DNA of 64,000 nt from Microvirga sp. SRT01 (GCA_018139225.1 JAGSNX010000008.1:1-64000); one strand, 5' to 3'; positions 9,942 to 17,902 are shown, numbered from the stretch's first letter. Notes: generated by a model not told the origin, from the sequence alone. Made by a program: numbers and translations.

Positions 9942-12824
9942 ATGAACTTCCGTTCGCGTCTGCTGGCGACCACGCTGGCTGCCAGTGTTCTGGCCATCGT
10001 ACCGGCCCATGCCCAGACCGGCCCCGGCCCGGATTCGGGCACCGGCACGCCGACCAACAACATCGACCAGAACGCGACCGGTGAGCCTGCCGAAGGTGGC
10101 GAGATCGTCGTGACCGGATCGCGCATCGCGCGCCGCGACCTCGAAACCGCCGCGCCGATCGCGGTCGTCGGCCAGGAAGAGTTCAAGCTGTCCGGCACGG
10201 TGAACGTCGAGCAGGTCATCAACACCCTGCCGCAGGTGATCCCGGGCAGCACCGCCTTCTCGAACAACCCGGGTGGCGGCGTCTCGACGCTGAACCTGCG
10301 CGGTCTGGGCGAGAACCGCACGCTGGTGCTGGTCAACGGCCGCCGCTGGATGTTCTACGATGCGAGCCAGATCACCGATCTGAACACGATCCCGGCCTTC
10401 CTGCTCGAGGGCGTGGACGTCGTCACGGGCGGCGCATCGGCGGTCTATGGTTCGGACGCGCTGGCCGGCGTCGTCAACTTCCGCCTGCGCACCGACCTGA
10501 GCGGTGTCGAAGCCGGTGGCCAGTACGGCCTGACCGAGCGCGGCGACGGCCGTCGTTACGAGGGCTATGTCGCACTCGGTACGGCGCTGGCCGACAATCG
10601 CGGTCACGCGACCGTGTATGCCGAGTATTTCCGCCGCGAGGCGATCTTCCAGGGCGCACGCAGCTACTCGCGCGAAGCTCTGGGCGATAATGGCGACGGC
10701 AGTGCGCTGATCCCCGGCGGTTCGTCGACGACGCCGACCGCTCGCCTGACCTCTACCTATGGCGCGGCCTGCCCGACCGGGAACATCTTCTGCGGTGGCG
10801 GCGCGTTCTTCACGGAGCCGGGCGTCAGCCGTCCACGCGTGGCGACCGACCTCTACAACTTCGCGCCGGCCAACTATTTGCAGGTCCCACAGGAGCGTTA
10901 CCTTCTCGGCGGTTATGCCGATTACGACATGGGCGGCGGCAACACGGCGTATGTCGAGGCGAGCTTCGTCAACAACCGCGTTGCCAACGAACTGGCGGCG
11001 ACGCCGGTGACCGGCACGTTCCAGGTGAACATCAACGCGGTGTCGCCGTTCCTGTCGGCCGCCAACATCGCGGCGCTGCGTCAGCTCGACACGGTTGCGA
11101 TCGCTGCCAACACGGTCCTAGGTGACGGGATCGTGCCGCTGTCCGTGCAGCGGCGCGTGCTGGAGACGGGTGGCCGCAACTCGCTCGACGAGCGCAACGC
11201 GTTCCGCATGCTGGTCGGCGTCAAGGGTCCGATCGCCGAGGGCTTCAACTACGACGCGTACTATAGCTATGCGCGGACCCGGAACGCCAACGTGCAGGCG
11301 GGCAACATTTCGCGCGCGGCATTCCAGGCGGGTCTGAACGGCTCGGCGGATGCGATCAACATCTTCGGCCCCGGCACGCTGACCCCGGCGATGGTCGATC
11401 AGATCTCGATCGTGGCGCAGAACGGCGACATCTCGGTGTTGCAGGTAGCCAACGCCTCGGTGTCGGGCGGCCTGTTCAACCTGGGCCTGGGCGGCGGTGA
11501 CGTCAGCATCGCGGCCGGTGGCGAGTATCGCAAGCTGTCGGCGGAGTTCATCCCCGACACGGCGCTGTCGTCGGGTGACGTCATCGGCTTCAACGCCGGC
11601 GATGCCACCATCGGCAGCTACAACGTCAAGGAAGTGTTCGGCGAGCTGCTGATCCCGGTCGCAGCGCGTATCCCGGGCGTCTACAACCTCGAACTCACCG
11701 CTGCGGGTCGCTATTCCGACTATTCGCTCGGTAACGTCGGGGGCGTCTGGACCTATGCGGGCGGCGCGACCTATTCGCCGATCCGCGACATCACCTTCCG
11801 TGGTCAGTACCAGCGGGCGGTGCGTGCGCCGAACGTGGCGGAACTGTTCGCCGGCGGTGCGGTGAACTTCCCGCAGGCGCAGGACCCTTGCGCCCTGGCC
11901 TCCGCCGCGGCCAACGCGACGATCCGTGGCCTTTGCGTCGCAACCGGCGTCCCGACCAATCTGGTGGGTACCCCCGGACTTCAGATCAACAATCAGATCC
12001 AGATCCAGACGGGCGGTAACCCGAACCTTCAGGAGGAAGTTTCGGACTCCTACACCGCCGGCGTGGTGCTGCGTCCCAGCTTCCTGCCGGGCCTGTCGAT
12101 GACGGCCGACTATTTCAACCTGAAGGTCGAGAACACGGTGTCCTCGCTGGGCGGTGGCTTGGTCAACACGCTGGACCTCTGCTATAACGTTCTACAGGAC
12201 ATCAGCAGCCCCTATTGCCAGGCGTTCGTCGGGACCCGTAACGCATTGGGCCAGTTCGACGGCACGGTCCTGCCGCTGATCGGCACCGCCAACGTGTCGA
12301 CGTTGAAGGCCGAGGGTGTCGACGTTCAGGTCGATTACCAGACGCGCTTCCCGCTCTCGATGATGGGTCGCGACGACTCCCGCTTGGCCTTCTTCTTCCT
12401 GGGCACCTACACCCGGAAGAGCGACCTGACCCCGGTCGCCGAGCAGCCCGATATCGTCACCAAGTGCGCGGGAACCTTCGGGCTTACCTGCGGCAACCCG
12501 ACGCCCAAGTACAAGTGGACGTCGCGCGTGTCGTGGATCGACGGCGGCCTGACCACCAGCCTGCGCTGGCGTCACCTGTCGGCAGTGCGGGACGACGACG
12601 ATACGTCGGACTTCTTCGTCGAGCGTATCCCGGCCTACAACCTGGTCGACCTGAGCTTCTCGTTCAACATCACCGACCAGTACAATCTGTCGATCGGCGT
12701 CAACAACCTGTTCGACAAGAACCCGACGGTGCTCGGCAGCAACCAGCAGCAGGCGAACACCTTCCCCGGTACGTACGACGTGCTCGGCCGCGATTTCTTC
12801 GTGTCCACGCGCTTCAAGTTCTGA
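9942..12824 (+). CDS. TonB-dependent outer-membrane receptor 2
   Basis: A 960-residue receptor. It has a signal peptide (MNFRSRLLATTLAASVLAIV...AHAQ), a TonB-box-like GEIVVTGSRIARRD near residue 50, a plug with VNVEQVINTLPQVIPG and LNLRGLGENRTLVLVNGRR, and a barrel ending RDFFVSTRFKF with a terminal Phe. Late-barrel landmarks are present (AVRAPNVAELF, GGNPNLQEEVSDSYT, YNLVDLSFSFNI, VNNLFDKNP). Plug and barrel details place it in a different subgroup from receptor 1. The two 2OG-Fe(II) oxygenase genes downstream are frequent neighbours of such receptors in sphingomonads. Substrate not predictable. Confidence 0.93.
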   Translation: MNFRSRLLATTLAASVLAIVPAHAQTGPGPDSGTGTPTNNIDQNATGEPAEGGEIVVTGSRIARRDLETAAPIAVVGQEEFKLSGTVNVEQVINTLPQVIPGSTAFSNNPGGGVSTLNLRGLGENRTLVLVNGRRWMFYDASQITDLNTIPAFLLEGVDVVTGGASAVYGSDALAGVVNFRLRTDLSGVEAGGQYGLTERGDGRRYEGYVALGTALADNRGHATVYAEYFRREAIFQGARSYSREALGDNGDGSALIPGGSSTTPTARLTSTYGAACPTGNIFCGGGAFFTEPGVSRPRVATDLYNFAPANYLQVPQERYLLGGYADYDMGGGNTAYVEASFVNNRVANELAATPVTGTFQVNINAVSPFLSAANIAALRQLDTVAIAANTVLGDGIVPLSVQRRVLETGGRNSLDERNAFRMLVGVKGPIAEGFNYDAYYSYARTRNANVQAGNISRAAFQAGLNGSADAINIFGPGTLTPAMVDQISIVAQNGDISVLQVANASVSGGLFNLGLGGGDVSIAAGGEYRKLSAEFIPDTALSSGDVIGFNAGDATIGSYNVKEVFGELLIPVAARIPGVYNLELTAAGRYSDYSLGNVGGVWTYAGGATYSPIRDITFRGQYQRAVRAPNVAELFAGGAVNFPQAQDPCALASAAANATIRGLCVATGVPTNLVGTPGLQINNQIQIQTGGNPNLQEEVSDSYTAGVVLRPSFLPGLSMTADYFNLKVENTVSSLGGGLVNTLDLCYNVLQDISSPYCQAFVGTRNALGQFDGTVLPLIGTANVSTLKAEGVDVQVDYQTRFPLSMMGRDDSRLAFFFLGTYTRKSDLTPVAEQPDIVTKCAGTFGLTCGNPTPKYKWTSRVSWIDGGLTTSLRWRHLSAVRDDDDTSDFFVERIPAYNLVDLSFSFNITDQYNLSIGVNNLFDKNPTVLGSNQQQANTFPGTYDVLGRDFFVSTRFKF

Positions 12825-12828
12825 TCGC

Positions 12829-12855
12829 GGACGGCGGGCCTAGCGCCCGCCGTCC
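12829..12855 (+). terminator. First hairpin after TonB receptor 2
   Basis: An 11-bp perfect stem (GGACGGCGGGC and complement) with a 5-nt loop, beginning 4 bp after the receptor stop. It may act with the stronger hairpin that follows. Confidence 0.5.
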
Positions 12856-12874
12856 TTCCGGAAACGGAGCGTAA

Positions 12875-12907
12875 AGCGCCTGTACGGGACACCGTGCAGG
12901 CGCTTTT
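12875..12907 (+). terminator. Rho-independent terminator after TonB receptor 2
   Basis: A 13-bp stem with one G-U pair (AGCGCCTGTACGG / GACA / CCGTGCAGGCGCT) followed by a T-run, about 50 bp past the receptor stop. A classical intrinsic terminator. Confidence 0.8.
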
Positions 12908-13130
12908 GCATGCGCGCTGTCGGGCGAAATCATGTTCGCAGGTGAACGCTGGACTCGGGCACGGACGCGGCATCATAAGGTGCGGGTCATGATTGCGGCT
13001 ATTGTCACTGTCGGCATCCAGGCCGCTACCAGGCTGGTGCTCGGTCGTAGACCGACGCCGTCGTCAGATCACCTAACGTGCTGACGTGTAGGAAACGACT
13101 GATGTCCGGTTGGACATGCCACCTGCGCCA

Positions 13131-13859
13131 TTACCGGTCACGAAGCCAACCGGTGATGGCGAAGCGGGTCGCCCGCGCGAATGGCGGAACATAGGTGACG
13201 TGATGCGCCTGCGGCACCCGGAATAGGTTCAGCGCATTGAACCGCGGCCGCCAGCCGGCAATGATATCGCCGTCTGCGTCGAGGAAGTTCAGATAACCGC
13301 CCCAATCGGGCCGCCAGTCCTCGTCGCAGAGGTTCAGGACATAGGCGACGCGCCGACCTTCGTTTTCATGACTATCGTTATGCACCGCCAAAAAATCGCC
13401 GGCGCTGAAGAAGGTGGCCTGTGCATCCGCCTTGATGATCGACGCGATGCCGGTGATCGCGCGAGCCGTGTCGAGGAAGGGCGTGTCGTTCAGATGTTCG
13501 ACCAGCGCGTCATGCGGCCCGCTTGGCTGCCATGCCTGGAGATAGGCGTGGATCATCGGATAATGCGCGAACCGGAACGCATAATCCTGCCCGGCGGCCG
13601 CGGTGTTGACCGCCACGGCCAGCGTCGTGCGTTGTTCCGGCGACATGGCGCGCAGTTCTTCGCGGCGCATCGACGACGGACCGCCAGCGCCGGCCTGCCA
13701 CGCCGTTCCCCACGGTGTCTCCGATGCGAGAATGCGGCGGATGGCGTGTGCGCACGGGTCGGTCAGAAAATCGCGGATCTGCACGCGGCCGTCCCGCGCG
13801 AACGTCGCGGCTGCGGTGCCGATGTCGATCGTCGGCGCGATATCGAACAGCCGCTGCAT
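13131..13859 (-). CDS. 2OG-Fe(II) oxygenase, prolyl-hydroxylase-like (copy A)
   Basis: A 242-residue cytosolic double-stranded beta-helix dioxygenase. The iron triad is visible as His160-x-Asp162 (AVHNDSH) and His219 or His220 (PQAHHVTYV). Arg232 in RFAITGWLR would bind 2-oxoglutarate. The WGGYLNFLDADG strand and FNALNLFRVP are typical of the proline 4-hydroxylase-like family. It is divergent from, and clearly paralogous to, the oxygenase at 13939 (shared ARDGR-QI, EWGG/DWGG, LNLFRVPQ-H, ITGWLR). Substrate unknown. Confidence 0.85.
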   Translation of the reverse strand: MQRLFDIAPTIDIGTAAATFARDGRVQIRDFLTDPCAHAIRRILASETPWGTAWQAGAGGPSSMRREELRAMSPEQRTTLAVAVNTAAAGQDYAFRFAHYPMIHAYLQAWQPSGPHDALVEHLNDTPFLDTARAITGIASIIKADAQATFFSAGDFLAVHNDSHENEGRRVAYVLNLCDEDWRPDWGGYLNFLDADGDIIAGWRPRFNALNLFRVPQAHHVTYVPPFARATRFAITGWLRDR

Positions 13860-13938
13860 CCCCTACCCTCCCCATCTCGGTTCGAAAATATGGCAATCTC
13901 TTCGATTTGCCGGCTGGGCGTGGCATAAGGCCGGACCG

Positions 13939-14661
13939 ATGTCATCGCCACCTTTTGCCCTGAACCCGGCGCTGGACGCGACCGCCCTCGCCGCCCGCTT
14001 CGCGCGGGACGGGCGGTTGCAGATCGTCGATATCCTCGCCCCTGAGTCCGCGACGATGCTGCACGCGATGCTGCGGGAGCGGACCGACTGGCGTCAGGTT
14101 TTGAACAGCGGCGGGCGTGTGATGGAGCTGGATCGCGCCACACGCGCAGCGATGTCCGAGGAGCAGCGCGCCGCGCTGGACACGGCGGTGTATGCCGCGG
14201 CGCGTGCCGGCTTCCAGTATCGCTACGAAACGATCCGCGTGCCCGACGACGAGGCAGCACGCCGCACTAGCGACGATCCGCTGGCGGCGTTCGCCTCCTG
14301 GCTGTCCTCGGGAAAACCGCGAGCGTTCCTGCGGATGGTGACCGGTGCGGACGGCATCGATTTCGCGGATGCGCAGGCCACCGCCTATGCGCCCGGCGAT
14401 TTCCTGACCGGGCATGACGACGCCGTGGCGGGGCGCCATCGTCATGCGGCTTATGTCCTCAGCCTCAACCCCATGTGGCGGACCGAATGGGGCGGATTGC
14501 TGCTGTTCCACGCCGGCGATGACGGCTGGGCCCAGGCGGTGGAGCCGCGCTTCAACACGCTGAACCTGTTCCGGGTACCTCAGATGCACAGCGTGTCGGA
14601 GGTGACCCGCGCTGCGGCTTATCGTCGCTATTCGATCACGGGGTGGCTGCGAGGCCAGTGA
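13939..14661 (+). CDS. 2OG-Fe(II) oxygenase, prolyl-hydroxylase-like (copy B)
   Basis: From the ATG at 13939 a 240-residue protein with the same fold as its divergent neighbour. It shows His159-x-Asp161 (TGHDDAV), distal His217 (VPQMHSVSEV) and a 2-oxoglutarate-binding Arg at 229/230 (YRRYSITGWLR). The frame is open back to 13603, but that stretch lies over the other gene and has no family character. Only 79 bp separate the two start codons, so one shared control region is likely. Confidence 0.85.
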   Translation: MSSPPFALNPALDATALAARFARDGRLQIVDILAPESATMLHAMLRERTDWRQVLNSGGRVMELDRATRAAMSEEQRAALDTAVYAAARAGFQYRYETIRVPDDEAARRTSDDPLAAFASWLSSGKPRAFLRMVTGADGIDFADAQATAYAPGDFLTGHDDAVAGRHRHAAYVLSLNPMWRTEWGGLLLFHAGDDGWAQAVEPRFNTLNLFRVPQMHSVSEVTRAAAYRRYSITGWLRGQ

Positions 14662-14709
14662 AAACGGATACATTTTACGAGTGTGACTATCGACTCGTCG
14701 AACTGTCGA

Positions 14710-14759
14710 CAATCAGACGATGCGGTGTCTGATTGCAGCGCATGGCAATCTTTGCCATG
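14710..14759. promoter_or_regulatory. Two palindromes upstream of parDE, candidate operators
   Basis: A 9-bp inverted repeat (CAATCAGAC, 14710-14718, with its complement at 14727-14735) is followed by CATGGCAA-TCT-TTGCCATG (14741-14759). Both lie within 70 bp upstream of the parD ATG at 14780. ParD proteins are RHH repressors of their own operon, so one or both palindromes may be its operator. Confidence 0.5.
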
Positions 14760-14779
14760 ATACTGGCGGAGACACCGGC

Positions 14780-15058
14780 ATGGCATCCATGAACATATCG
14801 CTGCCCGACCCGATGCGGGATTACGTGCAGGACCGGATCGACAGCGGGCAGTATGCGAGCGCCAGCGACTATGTGCGCGACCTGATCCGTCGCGACCGCG
14901 GCGGGATCGAGAACGAGGAGCGCTGGCTGCGTGATCTCGACGGCTCGATCGCGCAGAGCCTGGCGGAGATGGCGGCGGGCGGCGGGGTCGACCTCGATGC
15001 CGCATGCGACGCGGTGCTGATCGAACTGGCGACGACGGACGGCCAGCACCGTTCGTGA
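14780..15058 (+). CDS. parD: ParD-type antitoxin
   Basis: A 92-residue antitoxin of a type II system. The N-terminal ribbon-helix-helix is clear: strand MASMNISLPD, then MRDYVQDRIDSGQYASASDYVRDLIRRD. A flexible acidic C-terminal part should wrap the toxin. The start at 14780 directly precedes the RHH strand. The stop overlaps the GTG of the toxin gene (GTGA, 15055-15058), giving translational coupling. On plasmids such pairs stabilise inheritance. Confidence 0.88.
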   Translation: MASMNISLPDPMRDYVQDRIDSGQYASASDYVRDLIRRDRGGIENEERWLRDLDGSIAQSLAEMAAGGGVDLDAACDAVLIELATTDGQHRS

Positions 15059-15351
15059 AGGTCGTCCTGTCGTCGCAGGCCGTGATCGACCTACGACACA
15101 TCGCCCGCTTCATTGCCCGGGACAATCCACCCCGTGCCGTCTCTTTCGTCGCCGAACTGCGCGATGTTGCGGGGCGGCTGGGCGAACTGCCGCACGGTTT
15201 CCCGCTGGTGCCGCGTTACGAGCGCCACGGTATTCGCCGACGATCGTGGAAGGGCTATGGCATCCTCTATTCGGCACTGCCCGACCGGGTGTTCGTCCAC
15301 CGCATCGTCGGGCCGGGGCAGGATCATGATCGGGCGTTGGGACTGAGTTGA
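15055..15351 (+). CDS. parE: ParE/RelE-family toxin
   Basis: A 98-residue RelE/ParE-fold toxin read from the GTG at 15055. Family features are LSSQAVIDLRHIARFIARDNP with two helices, LGELPHGFPLVP, and the C-terminal strands IRRRSWKGYGILYSAL and VFVHRIVGPGQD. The match is to ParE, whose members usually poison gyrase. It appears intact and is coupled to the parD stop. Confidence 0.87.
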   Translation: MKVVLSSQAVIDLRHIARFIARDNPPRAVSFVAELRDVAGRLGELPHGFPLVPRYERHGIRRRSWKGYGILYSALPDRVFVHRIVGPGQDHDRALGLS

Positions 15352-15397
15352 CGTCCAGTCGACGTGTCGTGATGTAGACGTGTATACTACGTCGATT
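15352..15397. repeat. Degenerate GTCGAC/ATGTAGA repeat between parE and a micro-gene
   Basis: Contains GTCGAC, GTGTCGT, GATGTAGA, CGTGTATA, CTACGTCG in tandem, again with roughly 8-nt steps. Composition and layout resemble the strong array at 16118 and the parA upstream site, so the same protein may bind here. Confidence 0.4.
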
Positions 15398-15492
15398 AGG
15401 CCGTCCCTCTCCCCGGCCGACCGAATTCATGCGCCCGTTTCCGTTAAATGGCGTACCCTGCACACGAGCGTATCGCTCCGAGGATCACGGGC

Positions 15493-15618
15493 ATGGCGAA
15501 GAGCCAGCGTAAGTCGAACAAGGAAGTCCGCAAACCCAAGGCGGAAAAGATCAAAACCAACGCCTCGGCGGTTTCTACCAAAAATGATCCCGTGGCGATG
15601 CTGACTATCAAACGATAG
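15493..15618 (+). CDS. Very small basic protein (41 aa)
   Basis: An ATG at 15493 opens 41 codons of highly basic sequence: MAKSQRKSNKEVRKPKAEKI, then KTNASAVSTKNDPVAMLTIKR and TAG. Lys/Arg dominate the first half. The Ser/Lys pattern resembles small conserved proteins often annotated in alphaproteobacteria, but no function is known to me. Nucleic-acid binding is a guess from charge. Confidence 0.55.
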   Translation: MAKSQRKSNKEVRKPKAEKIKTNASAVSTKNDPVAMLTIKR

Positions 15619-15686
15619 GCGCGCACGACGACGATCGCGATCGTCAGCTTATTTTCTCCCCCGCCAGAATTATGAATGGAACGACG

Positions 15687-15902
15687 ATGTCGCGAGCGAT
15701 CAACATCACCGCTACCGAAGCCGAAGTCCGCGCCAGCGCCCTGAAGAACGGTGCCGCCATCAGCGCGATCGAGACGATCCTGTCCGGTGGCACCCGGGTC
15801 GTGTTCATGAACGGCGACGACGCCGAACGCATGCGCACGGTGTTCAAGAAGCAGGTCATCGCCGGCGCGGTCACGCGCACGCGCTGGGTCCGCAACGTCT
15901 GA
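15687..15902 (+). CDS. Small hypothetical protein in the plasmid backbone
   Basis: From the ATG at 15687, 71 residues starting MSRAINITATEAEVRASALK and ending RTRWVRNV. Alternating hydrophobic residues in the middle (GGTRVVFMNGDDAERMRTVF) suggest a small alpha/beta domain. An in-frame ATG at 15672 adds five residues. No family recognised. Position between a basic micro-gene and an HTH micro-gene suggests a plasmid-borne accessory set. Confidence 0.5.
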   Translation: MSRAINITATEAEVRASALKNGAAISAIETILSGGTRVVFMNGDDAERMRTVFKKQVIAGAVTRTRWVRNV

Positions 15903-15942
15903 GCCGGTCTGTGCGTGAACCGGGTAGGGCCTGAACCGGGTA

Positions 15943-16116
15943 ATGCTTGAACCTGACCGCGCGGCCGCGGCGCAGCGCCGCTGGACGCAGACCGACATCA
16001 CGACGCTTCGCGGCCGTCTGGAGGCCGGCGAGCGCGTCGACGATATCGCATCGGCGCTCGCTCGCACCACCGACGGCGTCCGCCAGATGATGGTGCGGCT
16101 AAATCTCGCTCGCTAA
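15943..16116 (+). CDS. Small helix-turn-helix-like protein (57 aa)
   Basis: Begins MLEPDRAAAAQRRWTQTDIT and continues TLRGRLEAGERVDDIASALARTTDGVRQMMVRLNLAR before TAA at 16114. The pattern W-T-x-x-D-x-x-x-L-R-x-x-L-x-x-G, then DIASALARTTDGVR, resembles a short Myb/SANT-like or GcrA-type three-helix DNA-binding domain. The GTCGAC array begins two bases after its stop. It may be a DNA-binding partner of the replicon; this is inferred. Confidence 0.5.
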   Translation: MLEPDRAAAAQRRWTQTDITTLRGRLEAGERVDDIASALARTTDGVRQMMVRLNLAR

Positions 16117-16117
16117 C

Positions 16118-16176
16118 GCCTCTACGTGTCGACAGGTCGACAGGTCGACATGTCGACCTGTCGACCTGTAGAGGCG
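16118..16176. repeat. 8-bp-phased GTCGAC array forming a long palindrome; candidate centromere or operator
   Basis: GCCTCTAC is followed by GTGTCGAC, AGGTCGAC, AGGTCGAC, ATGTCGAC, CTGTCGAC, CTGTAGAG, GCG. Five GTCGAC hexamers are spaced exactly 8 bp apart. The core 16134-16167 reads the same on both strands, and the outer CTCTAC / GTAGAG arms extend the symmetry. RHH partition proteins (omega, ParG) bind short tandem repeats of this kind, and this plasmid encodes an RHH protein next to ParA. A partition site or operator is the best reading. Confidence 0.7.
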
Positions 16177-16216
16177 TGGTGCCGATGGTCAATACATGGC
16201 TGGCGAGCTACTGCTG

Positions 16217-16238
16217 AATTCCTACTCGAAAGCACGAA
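16217..16238 (+). repeat. Iteron copy upstream of repA (direct orientation)
   Basis: Carries the core CTACTCGAAAGCACGAA inside a 22-bp unit starting AATTC and followed by CTTTCG. Identical to the copies downstream of repA. A GGTT/CCCC hairpin (16377-16395) and about 230 bp of non-coding DNA separate it from the inverted copy near repA. Confidence 0.85.
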
Positions 16239-16376
16239 CTTTCGATTTTTGAACCCACCCGCAACTCGATATTGGCAACGCCGAGCGATTGCGGCTCGTG
16301 ACGGATATTCCGACCTCGTCGTCCGTCCTCCAAGAGCAGTATATCGGCTTTTGTCGAGTGTACGAAGAGGGTTGGG

Positions 16377-16395
16377 AACCCCGAAAGACGGGGTT
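16377..16395. other. Short hairpin in the repA leader region
   Basis: AACCCCG and CGGGGTT form a 7-bp stem with a 5-nt AAAGA loop, about 105 bp upstream of the repA start. It could end a small RNA or a short leader transcript. The rest of 16245-16470 shows no gene. Confidence 0.3.
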
Positions 16396-16473
16396 TGGCA
16401 CCGATAACGGCACCGGCTCGCAACGTCATCCTTTGCGGCCCATCGTCATAGCCTGCGACGGGGATGCCAAAAG

Positions 16474-16495
16474 TTCGTGCTTTCGAGTAGGAATT
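16474..16495 (-). repeat. Inverted iteron overlapping the repA translation start region
   Basis: The same 22-bp unit in reverse orientation ends 5 bp before the repA ATG at 16501, with the extended AAAAG flank shared with the 16217 copy. A single inverted iteron at the rep start commonly lets the initiator repress its own gene; here it would cover the ribosome-binding region. Confidence 0.8.
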
Positions 16496-16500
16496 CGCAA

Positions 16501-17478
16501 ATGGCCCGATCGACCACCCCGACCCGTTCCGCAGCCCGGCCTCGGGATAGCAAGAAGCCGGCCACGCCGCGTTCGCCGCAGCGCGATCTGTTCCAGCTCG
16601 ACAGTCCGCTGACCGCCGAGATCCGCGGCGAACGGTCGCTGATGGCGTTCCCGTTCTTCGCGCTCAGCAAGAATGCGTGGATGAAGCCGCTGACCTATGA
16701 TCACGCGACCGTCTCGATCGAGGTTCGCCCGTCGGCCAGCGGCGTCGCGACGATCTACGACAAGGAGATCGTGCTCTACATCGCCAGCCTGATGGCGGCG
16801 AAGATCGAGGCGGGGGAGGATGTGGTCCAGGACTTCGTCTTCACCGCGCACGACCTGTTCTCGGTCACCGGCTCCAACCACTCGGCGCGCTCCTATGGGC
16901 GGCTGTCGGAGGCGCTGGAGCGATTGCAGGGCACCCAGATCAAGACCAACATCGAAGCGGGCGGGGAGGGCGAGGAAGGCTTCTTCTCGTGGCTGTCCGA
17001 GGCGCGACTGCACTATTCGCGCACCAAGACCGGCGAGCGCCGGCTGAAGGCGGTCAAGGTGCGGCTGTGCGACTGGCTGTTCCGCGCGATCCTGCGCGAT
17101 CGTCAGGTGCTCGATTATGCCGCGGCCTATTTCCAGCTCGGCCCGATCGAGCGGCGCATCTACGAGGTCGCACGCTCGACCTGCGAGGAGGGCCCGGACG
17201 GACCGGTGCCGCTGGAAATCGATCTCGCCACCTTCCGGCTCCAGATCGGCTACCAGAACCCGCTGTCGAACTTTCGTGCCGCGCTGAAGCAGATCGCGGG
17301 CACCGACACGATCCCTGATTACGACATCGCGCTGATCGAAACCGCGCCGGACGCGGAGCCGCGCGCGGGCCGGGGGCGCAAGACCGCCCCGGTCAGCGTC
17401 GTTATCACCCGGCGCGAGCGGGTCGAGCCCGAATCACCTGCATTAGCCACACCGATCGATTCGGTAGCGGCTCAGTAA
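16501..17478 (+). CDS. repA: Plasmid replication initiator RepA
   Basis: A 325-residue initiator from the ATG at 16501. After a basic, Ser/Pro-rich leader comes the RepA core: MAFPFFALSKNAWMKPLTYD, YDKEIVLYIASLMAAKIEAG, a winged-helix-like ARSYGRLSEALERLQGTQIKT, then LDYAAAYFQLGPIERRIYEVAR and IDLATFRLQIGYQNPLSNFR. This is the initiator type common on alphaproteobacterial, including sphingomonad, plasmids. Iterons lie immediately before and after the gene, and the stop overlaps the first downstream iteron. The frame opens at 16477, but those codons lie inside the inverted iteron. It should bind the iterons and open the origin. Confidence 0.93.
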   Translation: MARSTTPTRSAARPRDSKKPATPRSPQRDLFQLDSPLTAEIRGERSLMAFPFFALSKNAWMKPLTYDHATVSIEVRPSASGVATIYDKEIVLYIASLMAAKIEAGEDVVQDFVFTAHDLFSVTGSNHSARSYGRLSEALERLQGTQIKTNIEAGGEGEEGFFSWLSEARLHYSRTKTGERRLKAVKVRLCDWLFRAILRDRQVLDYAAAYFQLGPIERRIYEVARSTCEEGPDGPVPLEIDLATFRLQIGYQNPLSNFRAALKQIAGTDTIPDYDIALIETAPDAEPRAGRGRKTAPVSVVITRRERVEPESPALATPIDSVAAQ

Positions 17479-17624
17479 TTCCTACTCGAAAGCACGAACT
17501 TTCACGGTAATTGTTACTCGAAAGCACGAAGTCGCGCACCAATTCCTACTCGAAAGCACGAACCGGGTGCGACATTTGCATCGGAAATGGTGAAGTTTTT
17601 CGAATTCCTACTCGAAAGCACGAA
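17477..17624 (+). repeat. Downstream iteron cluster, probable replication origin
   Basis: Four direct copies of the 22-bp iteron start at 17477, 17509, 17541 and 17603. Three are identical; the second has TTGTT for TTCCT. The 32-, 32- and 62-bp steps keep them near the same face of the helix. AT-richer sequence with T-runs lies at 17590-17660. No clear DnaA box was found by eye. Layout and adjacency to repA support an iteron-regulated origin. Confidence 0.88.
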
Positions 17625-17902
17625 CCGGGAACACTTTCACTGTTGGTTTTTTGCTGCAACAAGCGGGGTCACGGCCGGTTGGGCCGGCTACACAAAGCTA
17701 ATGGAGCGGCTGTGACCACATAAAGGAAAGCCCGGCACGAAGGCCGGGCATCCCAAGGGTATCATTGGAGCGACGTCGCCAAACGTCGAACCGGAAGTAA
17801 CAACTCCCTCCATCTACCCCCGAACGAACGTCAGTTCAAGGATGCGCGTTTCGCGCCACGCCCTCTTTTTGTCCCGGTCCCAGCCCCTGAAGGGGATGGA
17901 AG
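17625..17902. other. Origin-distal non-coding region with a hairpin
   Basis: No gene seen. A 7-bp GC stem (GCCCGGC, 17730-17736, with its complement at 17743-17749) could terminate transcription. The region ends in the leader of the gene at 17903, including a CCCCTGAAGGGG palindrome at about 17884. Confidence 0.35.

Noticed and set aside
17477..17624. Repeats after repA considered as a CRISPR array
   Set aside because: Spacing is 10-40 bp and unequal, copies also occur upstream and inverted, and no cas gene is present. Iterons explain them.
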